A DNA stretch of 64,000 nt from CAVQZA01 sp963718355 (GTDB lineage Bacteria > Actinomycetota > Thermoleophilia > Gaiellales > Gaiellaceae): contig CAVQZA010000004.1 of NCBI GenBank assembly GCA_963718355.1, positions 310,001 to 374,000 of the forward strand, given 5' to 3'. Shown piece by piece: positions 24,088 through 31,625 of this stretch. A model generated the notes under the pieces. It saw nothing but the letters and a program-made list of their open reading frames with translations. It ran no database searches and was not told the origin of the DNA. The position numbers were made by a program, and so were the translations under genes. Numbering within the stretch: the stretch's first letter is position 1; the number at the start of each line of letters is the position of its first letter.

Positions 24088-25229
24088 GGACGCAGGGCTA
24101 CGACGACATCTGGCCGAGAGTCGCCGAGATCGTCGGCGACGTGCGCGCCCGGGGAGACAAGGCGCTGCTCGAGTGGACGGAGACGCTCGACGGCACGCGG
24201 CTCGATTCGCCGCGCGTCTCGGCCGCCGACCTCGCGGCGGCGACGCTCGGGCCGGAGGCGCTCGACGCACTGCTGCGTCTCGCGACGGCGGTCGAGCTCT
24301 TCCACGCGCCGCAACGGCCGCCCGACGTCCGCGTCAGCCCCATCTACGGCGTCGAGGCCGAGCGGCGCTGGGTACCACTCGAGTCGGTCGGCGTCTATGC
24401 GCCCGGCGGGCTCGCCGCCTATCCGTCCACGCTCGCGATGACCGTCGTGCCGGCCCACGTGGCAGGTGTGAAGCGGATCGCGGTCGCGACGCCGCGGCCG
24501 TCCTCGGGGATGCTCGCAGCCGCCCGCGAGCTCGGCGTCGACGAGATCTACGCGATCGGCGGTGCGCAGGCGATCGCTGCGCTCGCATTCGGCACCGAGA
24601 CGGTGCAGCCGGTGGACAAGATCGTCGGGCCGGGAAACCGTTGGGTCACGGCCGCGAAGCTGCTCGTCTCCGCACACGTCGGGATCGACCTGCCCGCGGG
24701 GCCGACCGAAGTCGTGATCGTCGCCGACGAGACGGCCGACCCCGAGCTCGCCGCCGCCGATATGCGCGCCCAGCTCGAGCACGGCCCGGACGGCGCGGCA
24801 CTGCTGATCACGACGAGCGCCACGCTCGCCGGAAAGGTCGGCGCGCTCGTCCCGGAGGCCGAGACACGGGTTGTCGCGAGCCTCGAGGAGGCTATCGCGG
24901 CGGCGAACGCCTTCGCGCCCGAGCACCTCCAGCTGCACGTCGCGGATCCCGAGGCGCTGGCAGAGCTCGTCACGAGCGCGGGCGCGGTGTTCCTCGGCGA
25001 GCAAACCTCGTCGGTGCTCGGCGACTACGCGGTCGGCACGAACCACGTCCTGCCGACCGGAGGCCTGGCCCGCGCCGCCGGTGGGCTCGGGCTGGAGGCG
25101 TTCCTGAAGCCGATCCAGCTCGTCCGGGCGACACCGGAGGGCGTCGCGGCGGCTGCCGCGATCGTCGGCCCGCTCGCCCGCACCGAGGGCCTGCCGCTGC
25201 ACGCCGCCGCCGTGGAGGCGCGCCTGTGA
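24084..25229 (+). CDS. hisD: Histidinol dehydrogenase
   Basis: Oxidises histidinol twice to histidine with NAD. The 381-residue protein has GVYAPGGLAAYPSTL, KIVGPGNRWVTAAK, zinc ligands Gln and His in QLEHGPDG, the catalytic Glu-His in FAPEHLQL, a further zinc Asp in DYAVGTNH and the final His in LPLHAAAVE. It is about 50 residues shorter than E. coli HisD, mainly at the N-terminus, where it begins near the usual VRARGDKALLEWT segment; an earlier start would lie inside hisG. ATG 24084 overlaps the hisG stop and the 3' end overlaps the next start (GTGA). Confidence 0.93.
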   Translation: MRTQGYDDIWPRVAEIVGDVRARGDKALLEWTETLDGTRLDSPRVSAADLAAATLGPEALDALLRLATAVELFHAPQRPPDVRVSPIYGVEAERRWVPLESVGVYAPGGLAAYPSTLAMTVVPAHVAGVKRIAVATPRPSSGMLAAARELGVDEIYAIGGAQAIAALAFGTETVQPVDKIVGPGNRWVTAAKLLVSAHVGIDLPAGPTEVVIVADETADPELAAADMRAQLEHGPDGAALLITTSATLAGKVGALVPEAETRVVASLEEAIAAANAFAPEHLQLHVADPEALAELVTSAGAVFLGEQTSSVLGDYAVGTNHVLPTGGLARAAGGLGLEAFLKPIQLVRATPEGVAAAAAIVGPLARTEGLPLHAAAVEARL

Positions 25230-26713
25230 CTCCCACCGCGATCACGCTTCCGGCCGACTTCAAGCCGTACGAGTGGACACCGGCCTATCCGCCGGAGATC
25301 CTCCGCTTCGACCAGAACGTGCCGCCGCTTCCCGGCGTGCCGCAGGTGCCGATCGCCGAGAGCTTCGCGCGCCTGAACGACTATCCGGACGGAAGCTACG
25401 CGGCGCTGCGGGAGGCGGCGGCCGGTTACGCGGGTGTCCTCCCGGAGCAGATCGTCGTCGGCGCCGGCGCGGACGACATCATCCTGCTGATCGCACGCAG
25501 CTTCCTAGGGCCTGGCCGGCTCGCGGTCGTGCACGAGCCGACCTACTCGCTCTACGCCATCGCGACGCGGCTCGCGGGGGCGGAGGTGAGCGACGACGCG
25601 GGTGAGGTCGTCTGGCTTTGCAATCCGAACAACCCGACCGGCGAGCTGACGGCGCCCGAGGAGGTCGTCGCGTTCGCGCGGAGCCGCCCGGACGCGCTCG
25701 TCGTCGTGGACGAGGCCTACATCGAGTTTGCGCCCGGGGCGAGCGTCGTGCCGCTGCTCGAGCCGAACATGGTCGTAGTCCGGACTCTTTCAAAGGCGTT
25801 CGGGCTCGCCTCGCTGCGGGTCGGCTATGCGGTCGCTCCGCTCGAGATCGCGGCGGTGCTCGAGGCACGCCGCCCGCCTGCGCCGATCTCCGGCCCGTCG
25901 ACTCGGATCGCGACGGCCGCGCTACGCGAGCCGCGTCTCGACGTCGACCAGACGATCGCCGAGCGCGAGCGCGTGCGTGCCGCCTTCCTCGCTGCGGGCT
26001 TCGACTGCCCGGAGTCGCACGGCAACTTCGTCTTCGTCCGGGCCTCGTTCGAAGCGGACGACATCGTCGTGCGCCAGTTCGGCGACGCCTTCCGGATGAC
26101 GATTCGGCTACCAGCCGAGAACGACCGCCTGCTCGCCTCGCTCGGAATCGCGACGGAAGCGTCGCCGCGCCGCACCGCGCTCATCGTCCGCACGACGACC
26201 GAGACGAGCATGCGGATCTCGCTCGACCTCGACGGCCAGGGCCGCGCCCGCGTCGCCACGGGAATCGGCCTGCTCGACCACCTGCTCGGCGCGTTCGCCT
26301 TCCACGGCGGGCTCGACCTCGACCTGCTCGCCTCGGGCGACCTCGAGGTCGATGAGCACCACACGACCGAGGACATCCTCGCCGCGCTCGGCGACGCGCT
26401 CGCCCAGGCACTCGGCGACCGCGCGGGAATCACGCGCTACGGCTCGGCCGACGTGCCGATGGACGAAGCGCTCGCACGCGCGACGATCGATCTCGTGCAA
26501 CGGCCGCACGCGGAGGTCTCGCTCACGCCCGCGGGCACGATCCTCTCGCACGCGTTCGAGCGCTTCGCGATGCAGGCGAGGGTCACGCTCCATCTCGAAG
26601 CGTCGGGCGTCGACGAGCACCACGTCGCCGAGGCCGCGTTCAAGGCGCTCGGCCGTGCGCTGCGCGTCGCCGTCGCGCCGGGCGACTCCGGCTCGACGAA
26701 GGGCGCGATGTGA
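25226..26713 (+). CDS. hisCB: HisC-HisB fusion: histidinol-phosphate aminotransferase / IGP dehydratase
   Basis: One uninterrupted frame of 495 residues carries two pathway enzymes. Residues 1 to about 310 are a class I/II PLP aminotransferase with LCNPNNPTGEL, VVDEAYIEF and the PLP lysine in RTLSKAFGLASLR, somewhat shorter than usual HisC. From about 315 the imidazoleglycerol-phosphate dehydratase begins at RRTALIVRTTTETS, then GIGLLDHLL, DEHHTTEDI and DEHHVAEAAF, the metal-binding histidine motifs. The join around 26156-26170 has no stop. An internal ATG at 26210 would remove the first strand of HisB, so a separate start is unlikely. The two steps are the dehydration and the next transamination, so the fusion joins consecutive reactions. 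GTG 25226 overlaps the hisD stop. Confidence 0.93.
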   Translation: MTPTAITLPADFKPYEWTPAYPPEILRFDQNVPPLPGVPQVPIAESFARLNDYPDGSYAALREAAAGYAGVLPEQIVVGAGADDIILLIARSFLGPGRLAVVHEPTYSLYAIATRLAGAEVSDDAGEVVWLCNPNNPTGELTAPEEVVAFARSRPDALVVVDEAYIEFAPGASVVPLLEPNMVVVRTLSKAFGLASLRVGYAVAPLEIAAVLEARRPPAPISGPSTRIATAALREPRLDVDQTIAERERVRAAFLAAGFDCPESHGNFVFVRASFEADDIVVRQFGDAFRMTIRLPAENDRLLASLGIATEASPRRTALIVRTTTETSMRISLDLDGQGRARVATGIGLLDHLLGAFAFHGGLDLDLLASGDLEVDEHHTTEDILAALGDALAQALGDRAGITRYGSADVPMDEALARATIDLVQRPHAEVSLTPAGTILSHAFERFAMQARVTLHLEASGVDEHHVAEAAFKALGRALRVAVAPGDSGSTKGAM

Positions 26714-27306
26714 AGGTTGCAATCGCCGACTACGGCGCGGGGAACCTGCGCTCGGTGTGCGCGGCGTTCGAGCGCGCCGGCGCGGAGCCGATCGTGACCA
26801 CCGATTTCAAGCTCGTGCGCGAGGCGCCGCTCACGGTCGTCGCCGGCGTTGGCCACACGGAGAGCGCGGCGCGAGGGCTCGAGGAGCGCGGGCTCGCCGA
26901 GGCGCTGCGCGAGCGCGTCGCCGCCGGCCGCCCGCTGCTCGGGATCTGCGTCGGCATGCAGCTGCTGTTCGGCGAGAGCGAGGAGGGCGGCCGCGGGCTC
27001 GGACTGCTCGACGGCCCGGTGCGCCAGCTCAAGGCTCACCGTGTCCCGCACATGGGCTGGAACACGCTCGAAGTCACGGGCGGCGAGCTGCTCGCGGGGC
27101 TCGACGGCGCAGACGTCTACTTCGCGCACAGCTACGCAGTGGAGCCTGCCAACGCGGTCACCGTCGCCACCGTCGACCACGACGGCCCGGTCGTCGCGGC
27201 GGTCGAGCGAGGCTCACTCGCGGGCGTCCAGTTCCATCCCGAGCGCAGCGACCGGCCCGGCGCACGCCTGCTGACGAATGCGATCGCATGGTCAAGAAGC
27301 GCCTGA
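26710..27306 (+). CDS. hisH: Imidazole glycerol phosphate synthase, glutamine amidotransferase subunit HisH
   Basis: Supplies ammonia from glutamine to HisF. The 198-residue class I amidotransferase starts MKVAIADYGAGNLRSV, has the cysteine nucleophile in LLGICVGMQLLF (about residue 80) and the His-Glu pair in GVQFHPERS. The oxyanion region reads VAGVGHTESA, not the usual PGVGAF, a small deviation. GTG 26710 overlaps the hisCB stop (TGTGA). The 3' end overlaps hisF by 19 bases, consistent with equal production of the two subunits. Confidence 0.93.
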   Translation: MKVAIADYGAGNLRSVCAAFERAGAEPIVTTDFKLVREAPLTVVAGVGHTESAARGLEERGLAEALRERVAAGRPLLGICVGMQLLFGESEEGGRGLGLLDGPVRQLKAHRVPHMGWNTLEVTGGELLAGLDGADVYFAHSYAVEPANAVTVATVDHDGPVVAAVERGSLAGVQFHPERSDRPGARLLTNAIAWSRSA

Positions 27307-28028
27307 TCCCCTGCCTCGACGTGGCCGGCGGGCGCGTGGTCAAGGGCGTCCGCTTCCAGGATCTCCGCGACATCGGCGATCCCGTCGAGCTGGCCGAGCG
27401 CTACTCGGCGCTCGGGGCCGACGAGATCGTCTTCCTCGACGTGACCGCGACGATCGAGGATCGCCGCCCGCCGCTCGAGCTCGTCGAGCGCGCGGCCGCC
27501 TCGCTCGAGGTGCCGTTCACCGTCGGCGGCGGTATCGCCGAGCTCGAGGACGCGCGCTCGCTCCTGCGCGCAGGCGCCGACAAGGTCGCCGTGAACCGCG
27601 CCGCGCTGGAGCGCCCGGAGCTCCTCACCGAGCTCGCCGAGGAGTTCGGCGCCCAGGCCGTCGTCTGCGCGATCGACGCGAAGGGCGGCGAGGTCTACAC
27701 CCACGGCGCCCGTCAGGCGCGCGGGGTGAGCGCTGTGAAGTGGGCGATCAAGGCAGCTCGCTTCGGCGCCGGCGAGATCCTGCTCACCTCGATCGACACC
27801 GACGGGACGCGCGAGGGTTACGACCTGCCGCTCACACGCGCGGTCGCAGAGGCCGTGTCAGTACCGGTCATTGCCTCCGGCGGCGCCGGCAACGCGGGTC
27901 ACCTCTCCGACGCGTTCGACGCGGGCGCCGACGCCGCGCTCGTCGCCTCGATCGTCCACGAGCGGCCGGAGCTCTTGCCGGCGCTGAAGATCGCACTGAA
28001 GGAGCGCGGATGGCCGATCCGCAGCTGA
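27288..28028 (+). CDS. hisF: Imidazole glycerol phosphate synthase, cyclase subunit HisF
   Basis: The 246-residue TIM barrel closes the imidazole ring and releases AICAR. MVKKRLIPCLDVAGGRVVKG holds the first catalytic Asp (residue 11), CAIDAKGGEVYTHG the second (about 130), and GGGIAELEDA and SGGAGNAGHL bind phosphate. ATG 27288 gives a typical N-terminus and overlaps hisH. hisIE begins inside its 3' end. Confidence 0.95.
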   Translation: MVKKRLIPCLDVAGGRVVKGVRFQDLRDIGDPVELAERYSALGADEIVFLDVTATIEDRRPPLELVERAAASLEVPFTVGGGIAELEDARSLLRAGADKVAVNRAALERPELLTELAEEFGAQAVVCAIDAKGGEVYTHGARQARGVSAVKWAIKAARFGAGEILLTSIDTDGTREGYDLPLTRAVAEAVSVPVIASGGAGNAGHLSDAFDAGADAALVASIVHERPELLPALKIALKERGWPIRS

Positions 28029-28558
28029 CACCGGCGATCGTCCAGGACGCCGAGACCGGCCGCATGCTGATGCTCGCGTGGATGGACGGCGAGGCGCTGC
28101 GCCGGACGCGCGAAAGCGGCGAGGCGTGGTTCTGGAGCCGTTCGCGGCAGGAGTACTGGCACAAGGGCGAGACCTCCGGGAACACGATGGCCGTCGAGGA
28201 GATCCGCGACGACTGCGACGGCGACGCGATCCTGCTCCGCGTCCGGCCCGCCGGCCCCGCGTGTCACACGGGCGCGGAGAGCTGCTTCGCACCGTGGCTC
28301 TGGCGCCGGATCATGGAGCGCAAGCAGGAGCGGCCCGAGGGCTCGTACGTCGTCTCGCTGCTCGACGATCCGGCTCAGGCCGCGCGAAAGGTCGGGGAGG
28401 AGGGGCTCGAGGTGGCGCTGGCAGGCGTGTCCGAAAGCGACCAGCGGCTCGTCTCCGAGGTCGCCGACGTGATCTTCCACAGCTACGTCCTCCTCGCCGC
28501 GCGCGGGATTGATCTCGCCGCGGTCGAGGCCGAGCTGGCTAGGAGATCGCGTACGTGA
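28010..28558 (+). CDS. hisIE: Bifunctional phosphoribosyl-AMP cyclohydrolase / phosphoribosyl-ATP pyrophosphatase
   Basis: Carries out steps two and three of histidine synthesis. The HisI domain (about 1-105) has MLAWMDGEALRRT, WSRSRQEYWHKGETSGN and zinc or magnesium ligands in DDCDGDAILL and CHTGAESCF. The HisE domain (about 106-182) has the helical KVGEEGLEVALA and EVADVIFHSYVLL. Actinobacteria usually have separate hisI and hisE, so the fused form is worth noting. ATG 28010 follows GGAG by six bases and lies inside hisF. The end overlaps the convergent SIMPL gene by 20 bases. Confidence 0.94.
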   Translation: MADPQLTPAIVQDAETGRMLMLAWMDGEALRRTRESGEAWFWSRSRQEYWHKGETSGNTMAVEEIRDDCDGDAILLRVRPAGPACHTGAESCFAPWLWRRIMERKQERPEGSYVVSLLDDPAQAARKVGEEGLEVALAGVSESDQRLVSEVADVIFHSYVLLAARGIDLAAVEAELARRSRT

Positions 28559-29219
28559 CCGTGACCGTCGCCTCGATCTGCGTCGTCCCGGGCGAGATCG
28601 GCGTGGCCTTTGCCGTGTCGGCTCCCGGAAGCGGCGTGGCACCGCCGCCCTCGACGACGGTCGTCACCTTGCCGAGCGAGACTTTGCCGCCGTCGGCGAT
28701 CGCCTGAGCCTTCGCCTTGGCGTCGGCCATCGCGAGCTTCAACGCCTGGAGATAGACCGTCTTCTGGTCGGAGCTCGAGAGGTTCGGGCCTGAGACCTCG
28801 TTGGCGCCCGCCGCCACCGCCGCATCGACGACCGCGCCCGCCGTGCCGAGATCCTTGACAGTGACGGTGACGGTGTCGTCGGCCGCATAGCCGGTGACGC
28901 GCCTCCCGTCGGCCGAGGTCTGCGGCGAGAGCGAGACCTGCGAGGTCTGAATGTCGCCCTTGCCGACGCCCGCCCCCTGGATCGCAACGAGCACCTTCGT
29001 CATCAGCGCGCCGTTCGCGCCGAGCGCCGCGGCGGCCGTCGCGCTCTCGGTGTGGACGCCGAAGGTGAACTCCGCGCGATCCGGGACGACGTTCACCGTG
29101 CCGTCGCCGGAGACGGTGATTCCGCCGCTCGCGGCGGTCGTAGTCGTGGTGTCCGCACAGCCCGAGGCGCCGACGGCGAGCACGACGACGAGCCCGGCGA
29201 TCCAGGCCCAGCGCCTCAT
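28539..29219 (-). CDS. SIMPL-domain (DUF541) lipoprotein
   Basis: A 226-residue exported lipoprotein: the signal peptide ends in VGASGC (Cys about 21), followed by a Thr-rich spacer. The rest is the SIMPL domain with ITVSGDGTVNVVPDRAEF at its start, AMADAKAKAQAIADG in the second half and a final VTVTYAIS strand. SIMPL proteins form oligomeric beta assemblies of unclear function. ATG 29219 is two bases after the HNH gene stop, so the two genes are probably cotranscribed. Confidence 0.88.
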   Translation of the reverse strand: MRRWAWIAGLVVVLAVGASGCADTTTTTAASGGITVSGDGTVNVVPDRAEFTFGVHTESATAAAALGANGALMTKVLVAIQGAGVGKGDIQTSQVSLSPQTSADGRRVTGYAADDTVTVTVKDLGTAGAVVDAAVAAGANEVSGPNLSSSDQKTVYLQALKLAMADAKAKAQAIADGGKVSLGKVTTVVEGGGATPLPGADTAKATPISPGTTQIEATVTVTYAIS

Positions 29220-29220
29220 G

Positions 29221-29736
29221 TCAGGCCGTCGACGTCGAGAGGCCGGCGAGGTACGGCTGCCAGCTCGACGGGATCTTCGGCGCCGCGAGCCTGATGAAGA
29301 GCACCGGCGCAGGCGGGCCCGGCGGCTTGGGCAGCTCCATGGAGACCTCGGCCAGCGAGCGATCGCCCTTGCGCAGGTTGCACGGCGAGCAGGCGGTGAC
29401 CACGTTGTCCCACACCGACTCACCGCCGCGCGACCGTGGCACGACGTGGTCGAGCGTGAGCCGCCCGCCGCTCGTGCCGCAGTAGACGCAGCGCCAGCCG
29501 TCGCGGGCGAAGAGCGCACGGCGGGAGATCTTCCGCTGGAACCCGCGCGGAACGCGCACGTAGGCGACGAGCCGGATCACGTGCGGCCACGGATAGGTCG
29601 AGCTCGCACTGCGCAGCGGCTGCCCCAACTCCTCGAGCACCTCGGCCTTGCCCTTGAAGACGAGGACGTGCGCACGTCTTACAGAGCAGACGTTCAGAGG
29701 CTCGTAGCTCGCGTTGAGGACGAGGACCTGCTGCAT
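29221..29736 (-). CDS. HNH endonuclease family protein
   Basis: The 171-residue protein starts MQQVLVLNASYEPLNVCSV, a conserved start of this chromosomal HNH family. The nuclease centre has CVYCG and CSPCNLRKG as the zinc cysteines (about 90-135) around LDHVVPRSRGGES, which holds the catalytic histidine. Proteins of this type are widespread in actinobacteria outside restriction systems and have no settled role. TACGCT ten bases before the start codon is a weak promoter candidate. Confidence 0.88.
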   Translation of the reverse strand: MQQVLVLNASYEPLNVCSVRRAHVLVFKGKAEVLEELGQPLRSASSTYPWPHVIRLVAYVRVPRGFQRKISRRALFARDGWRCVYCGTSGGRLTLDHVVPRSRGGESVWDNVVTACSPCNLRKGDRSLAEVSMELPKPPGPPAPVLFIRLAAPKIPSSWQPYLAGLSTSTA

Positions 29737-29756
29737 TTCAGGCCGAAGCGTACCTT

Positions 29757-30422
29757 TCAGGGCAGTTGGTCAATCAGGGCCTGCGCCTTACGGGACTCGG
29801 CCAGCGCCTTCGCGGGTTGCGACGTCTTCGCGAATGCGAGCGCCTGGCGCAGGTGCGCGGCCGCCCTTGCCGCAGCCGGAATACCGAGCGTGCTTAGATC
29901 GGTCAAAGCCTTCCGAAGCGCGCTTGCCGTTGCCACCGGATGACCGCCGGTGAGAGCGGGCCTGAGGTCGCGCGCCGCGTCGGCGTGCTGAATCGTGATG
30001 CAGACGGCGTTGTCGCCGAAGCCGCTGAACGTCCCGAGATAGCTCGCCGTGCACTCGTACGCCGCGTCGCGGACGACGGCCCTGACGATGCCCAGGTGGC
30101 CGGCCCGGGGAAAGTTCACGTGATCGCAGTCGCCGTGATTCCACACGGCGATCCTGGGGCCGGCGCTGAAGTCGTGGCAGGCCTTGTCGTTCGGCGGGGG
30201 CAGCAACGACCAGCGGATCGATACCGCTCCCGGCTTCGCGCCCTTCGGCTCCGTCACGTCGATCGCGTAGTAGGTCGCCTCGGCGGTCGGGCTGAAGTTC
30301 GCGATCACCGCCCCCACCTCCGGCTTCGGGGCGAGCTTGTCGCGGGCAGCCTGTGCTCCCGTCGCGAGCGTCAGAAGCACGATCGCGACAGCCACCGAAA
30401 GCCTCCCCACGGCTCGGATCAT
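29757..30422 (-). CDS. Secreted protein of unknown function
   Basis: A signal peptide (about residues 1-27, ending GAQAA) is followed by a beta-rich extracellular domain with four cysteines (KACHDF, HGDCDH, YECTAS, AVCITI) that could form two disulfides, and an alanine-rich helical C-terminus (about 150-221). No family was recognised. ATG 30422 was chosen since it places the signal peptide at the start; an upstream extension would overlap the YdcF gene. Confidence 0.65.
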   Translation of the reverse strand: MIRAVGRLSVAVAIVLLTLATGAQAARDKLAPKPEVGAVIANFSPTAEATYYAIDVTEPKGAKPGAVSIRWSLLPPPNDKACHDFSAGPRIAVWNHGDCDHVNFPRAGHLGIVRAVVRDAAYECTASYLGTFSGFGDNAVCITIQHADAARDLRPALTGGHPVATASALRKALTDLSTLGIPAAARAAAHLRQALAFAKTSQPAKALAESRKAQALIDQLP

Positions 30423-30430
30423 AGCCACGG

Positions 30431-30970
30431 CTAACAGCTCCGAAGGAGCGTCTCCTCGTAGATCAGCTTCGGCCACTCCTGGAGCGAGCCGACCACGTAG
30501 TTCGTAAGCGACGGCCATGAGCCGACGACCGCGAGGTGGCCCTTGAAGCAGCGCTTGAAGAGGATGCGCGCTCGGAAGACGTGGTAGCGCGAGGTGACGA
30601 CGACGATCGAGCGCCAGTGGTGCTGCTTGGCCAGCCGGGCCACGCCTTCCGCCTCACCGCGCGTCGAGTACGGGTCGGGCTTGAAGCAGATCACCTTGAA
30701 CGGCTGCTTGTTCCGGCAGAGCGCGTTTGCCTGCGTGTAGTCCTTGGCGAGCCCGTCCGAGATCACAAGCGTCGGCGCGACACCCTGCTGCACCAACCCG
30801 AGCCCCTTCGGCAGCCGGTCGGTCTTTCCGCCGGAGAGGACGACGACGGCGTCGGCGCGCGTGACCTTGTCCAGGTGCGGGAGAACGAAGAAGTGGACGG
30901 TCGCGGCGACGAAGGCGAAGAAGAGGACGGCGAACAGGACGAGCCGGACGGCCCAGCGGATCAGAAACAA
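30431..30970 (-). CDS. YdcF/DUF218-family membrane-anchored protein
   Basis: The 179-residue protein has one N-terminal membrane helix (about 5-30) and a DUF218 domain: ADAVVVLSGGKTDRLPKGL, STRGEAEGVARLA and SIVVVTSRYHVFRARILF. Members such as SanA and ElyC act at the envelope, in some bacteria on peptidoglycan or lipid carriers. Start is TTG 30970, five bases after AGGGG; no ATG fits. The next gene begins eight bases later, so the two may form an operon. Confidence 0.82.
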   Translation of the reverse strand: MFLIRWAVRLVLFAVLFFAFVAATVHFFVLPHLDKVTRADAVVVLSGGKTDRLPKGLGLVQQGVAPTLVISDGLAKDYTQANALCRNKQPFKVICFKPDPYSTRGEAEGVARLAKQHHWRSIVVVTSRYHVFRARILFKRCFKGHLAVVGSWPSLTNYVVGSLQEWPKLIYEETLLRSC

Positions 30971-31044
30971 CAGTGCCCCTGCAGGTGATGTTGCCGCGCT
31001 TCTGGTTCGCGAGCACCAAGCGAGGCAAGGACGCAGGTTGCGTT

Positions 31045-31061
31045 CATAGCCAGAGGCTATG
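31045..31061. repeat. Short perfect inverted repeat upstream of the YdcF gene
   Basis: CATAGCC and GGCTATG flank a three-base centre. It lies 75 bases upstream of the YdcF start in the otherwise featureless gap 30971-31136. It may be an operator or a small hairpin; no neighbouring regulator suggests which. Confidence 0.35.
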
Positions 31062-31136
31062 GGCGCGACCGAGGACGCCGCATCGCGCCGTGTGATCGCG
31101 GGCCAGAAGTCCGGAGGACATCGCCTGGAGGGGCAC

Positions 31137-31619
31137 TTAGTGGGCCATCGCGCGTTCGACGGCCTCCAGCTCCTCGGGCGAGAGCGCCACCGCCGCCCGG
31201 CCCCGGTCGAGCTCCTTCATGTAGATCCGCGCATAGTCGCGCCCCTGGATCGCCGAGATCACGAGCCCGCTGCGATTCGCGTCGAGGAGCGCGATCGAAG
31301 CGGACTGATGCCCGCCGGTGCCCTCGTAGGCGTCGTAACGGACGATCGAGGTCTTCGCGAGCGCCTCGTCGAAGCGACGGTCGACGCGGACGAGCGCCGC
31401 CGAGACCTCGTCCACGGCGCGATGCAGGTCGTCGATGCGCGACTGGAGCGAGACGGCGAAGTCGACGAGATCGCCCTTCCCGCCGCCGAGCAGCACCTCC
31501 TGTCCGGCGCGCACCGCCCGGAGCGAGCGCCACGCAAGCGCGGCGAACACGAGCGCAACCAGCGCGCCGACTGCGGCGCCGATCGCGATCCAGGCGGCGG
31601 CGGAACTGGACAGGCTCAT
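31137..31619 (-). CDS. DUF4446 family protein
   Basis: A 160-residue protein with one N-terminal membrane helix (about 9-29), a helical middle (about 45-90) that looks like a coiled coil and the family stretch RYDAYEGTGGHQSASIALLD near 93-112, ending with a conserved RIYMKELDRG. DUF4446 proteins occur in Firmicutes and Actinobacteria, often near chromosome-partition genes, and have no known function. It starts six bases after the stop of the gene at 31626, so they form an operon. Confidence 0.88.
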   Translation of the reverse strand: MSLSSSAAAWIAIGAAVGALVALVFAALAWRSLRAVRAGQEVLLGGGKGDLVDFAVSLQSRIDDLHRAVDEVSAALVRVDRRFDEALAKTSIVRYDAYEGTGGHQSASIALLDANRSGLVISAIQGRDYARIYMKELDRGRAAVALSPEELEAVERAMAH

Positions 31620-31625
31620 CGGAGG

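Noticed and set aside
26156..26215. A possible separate hisB start at ATG 26210.
   Set aside because: It would remove the conserved first strand RTALIVRTTTETS of the dehydratase, and no stop separates it from hisC.
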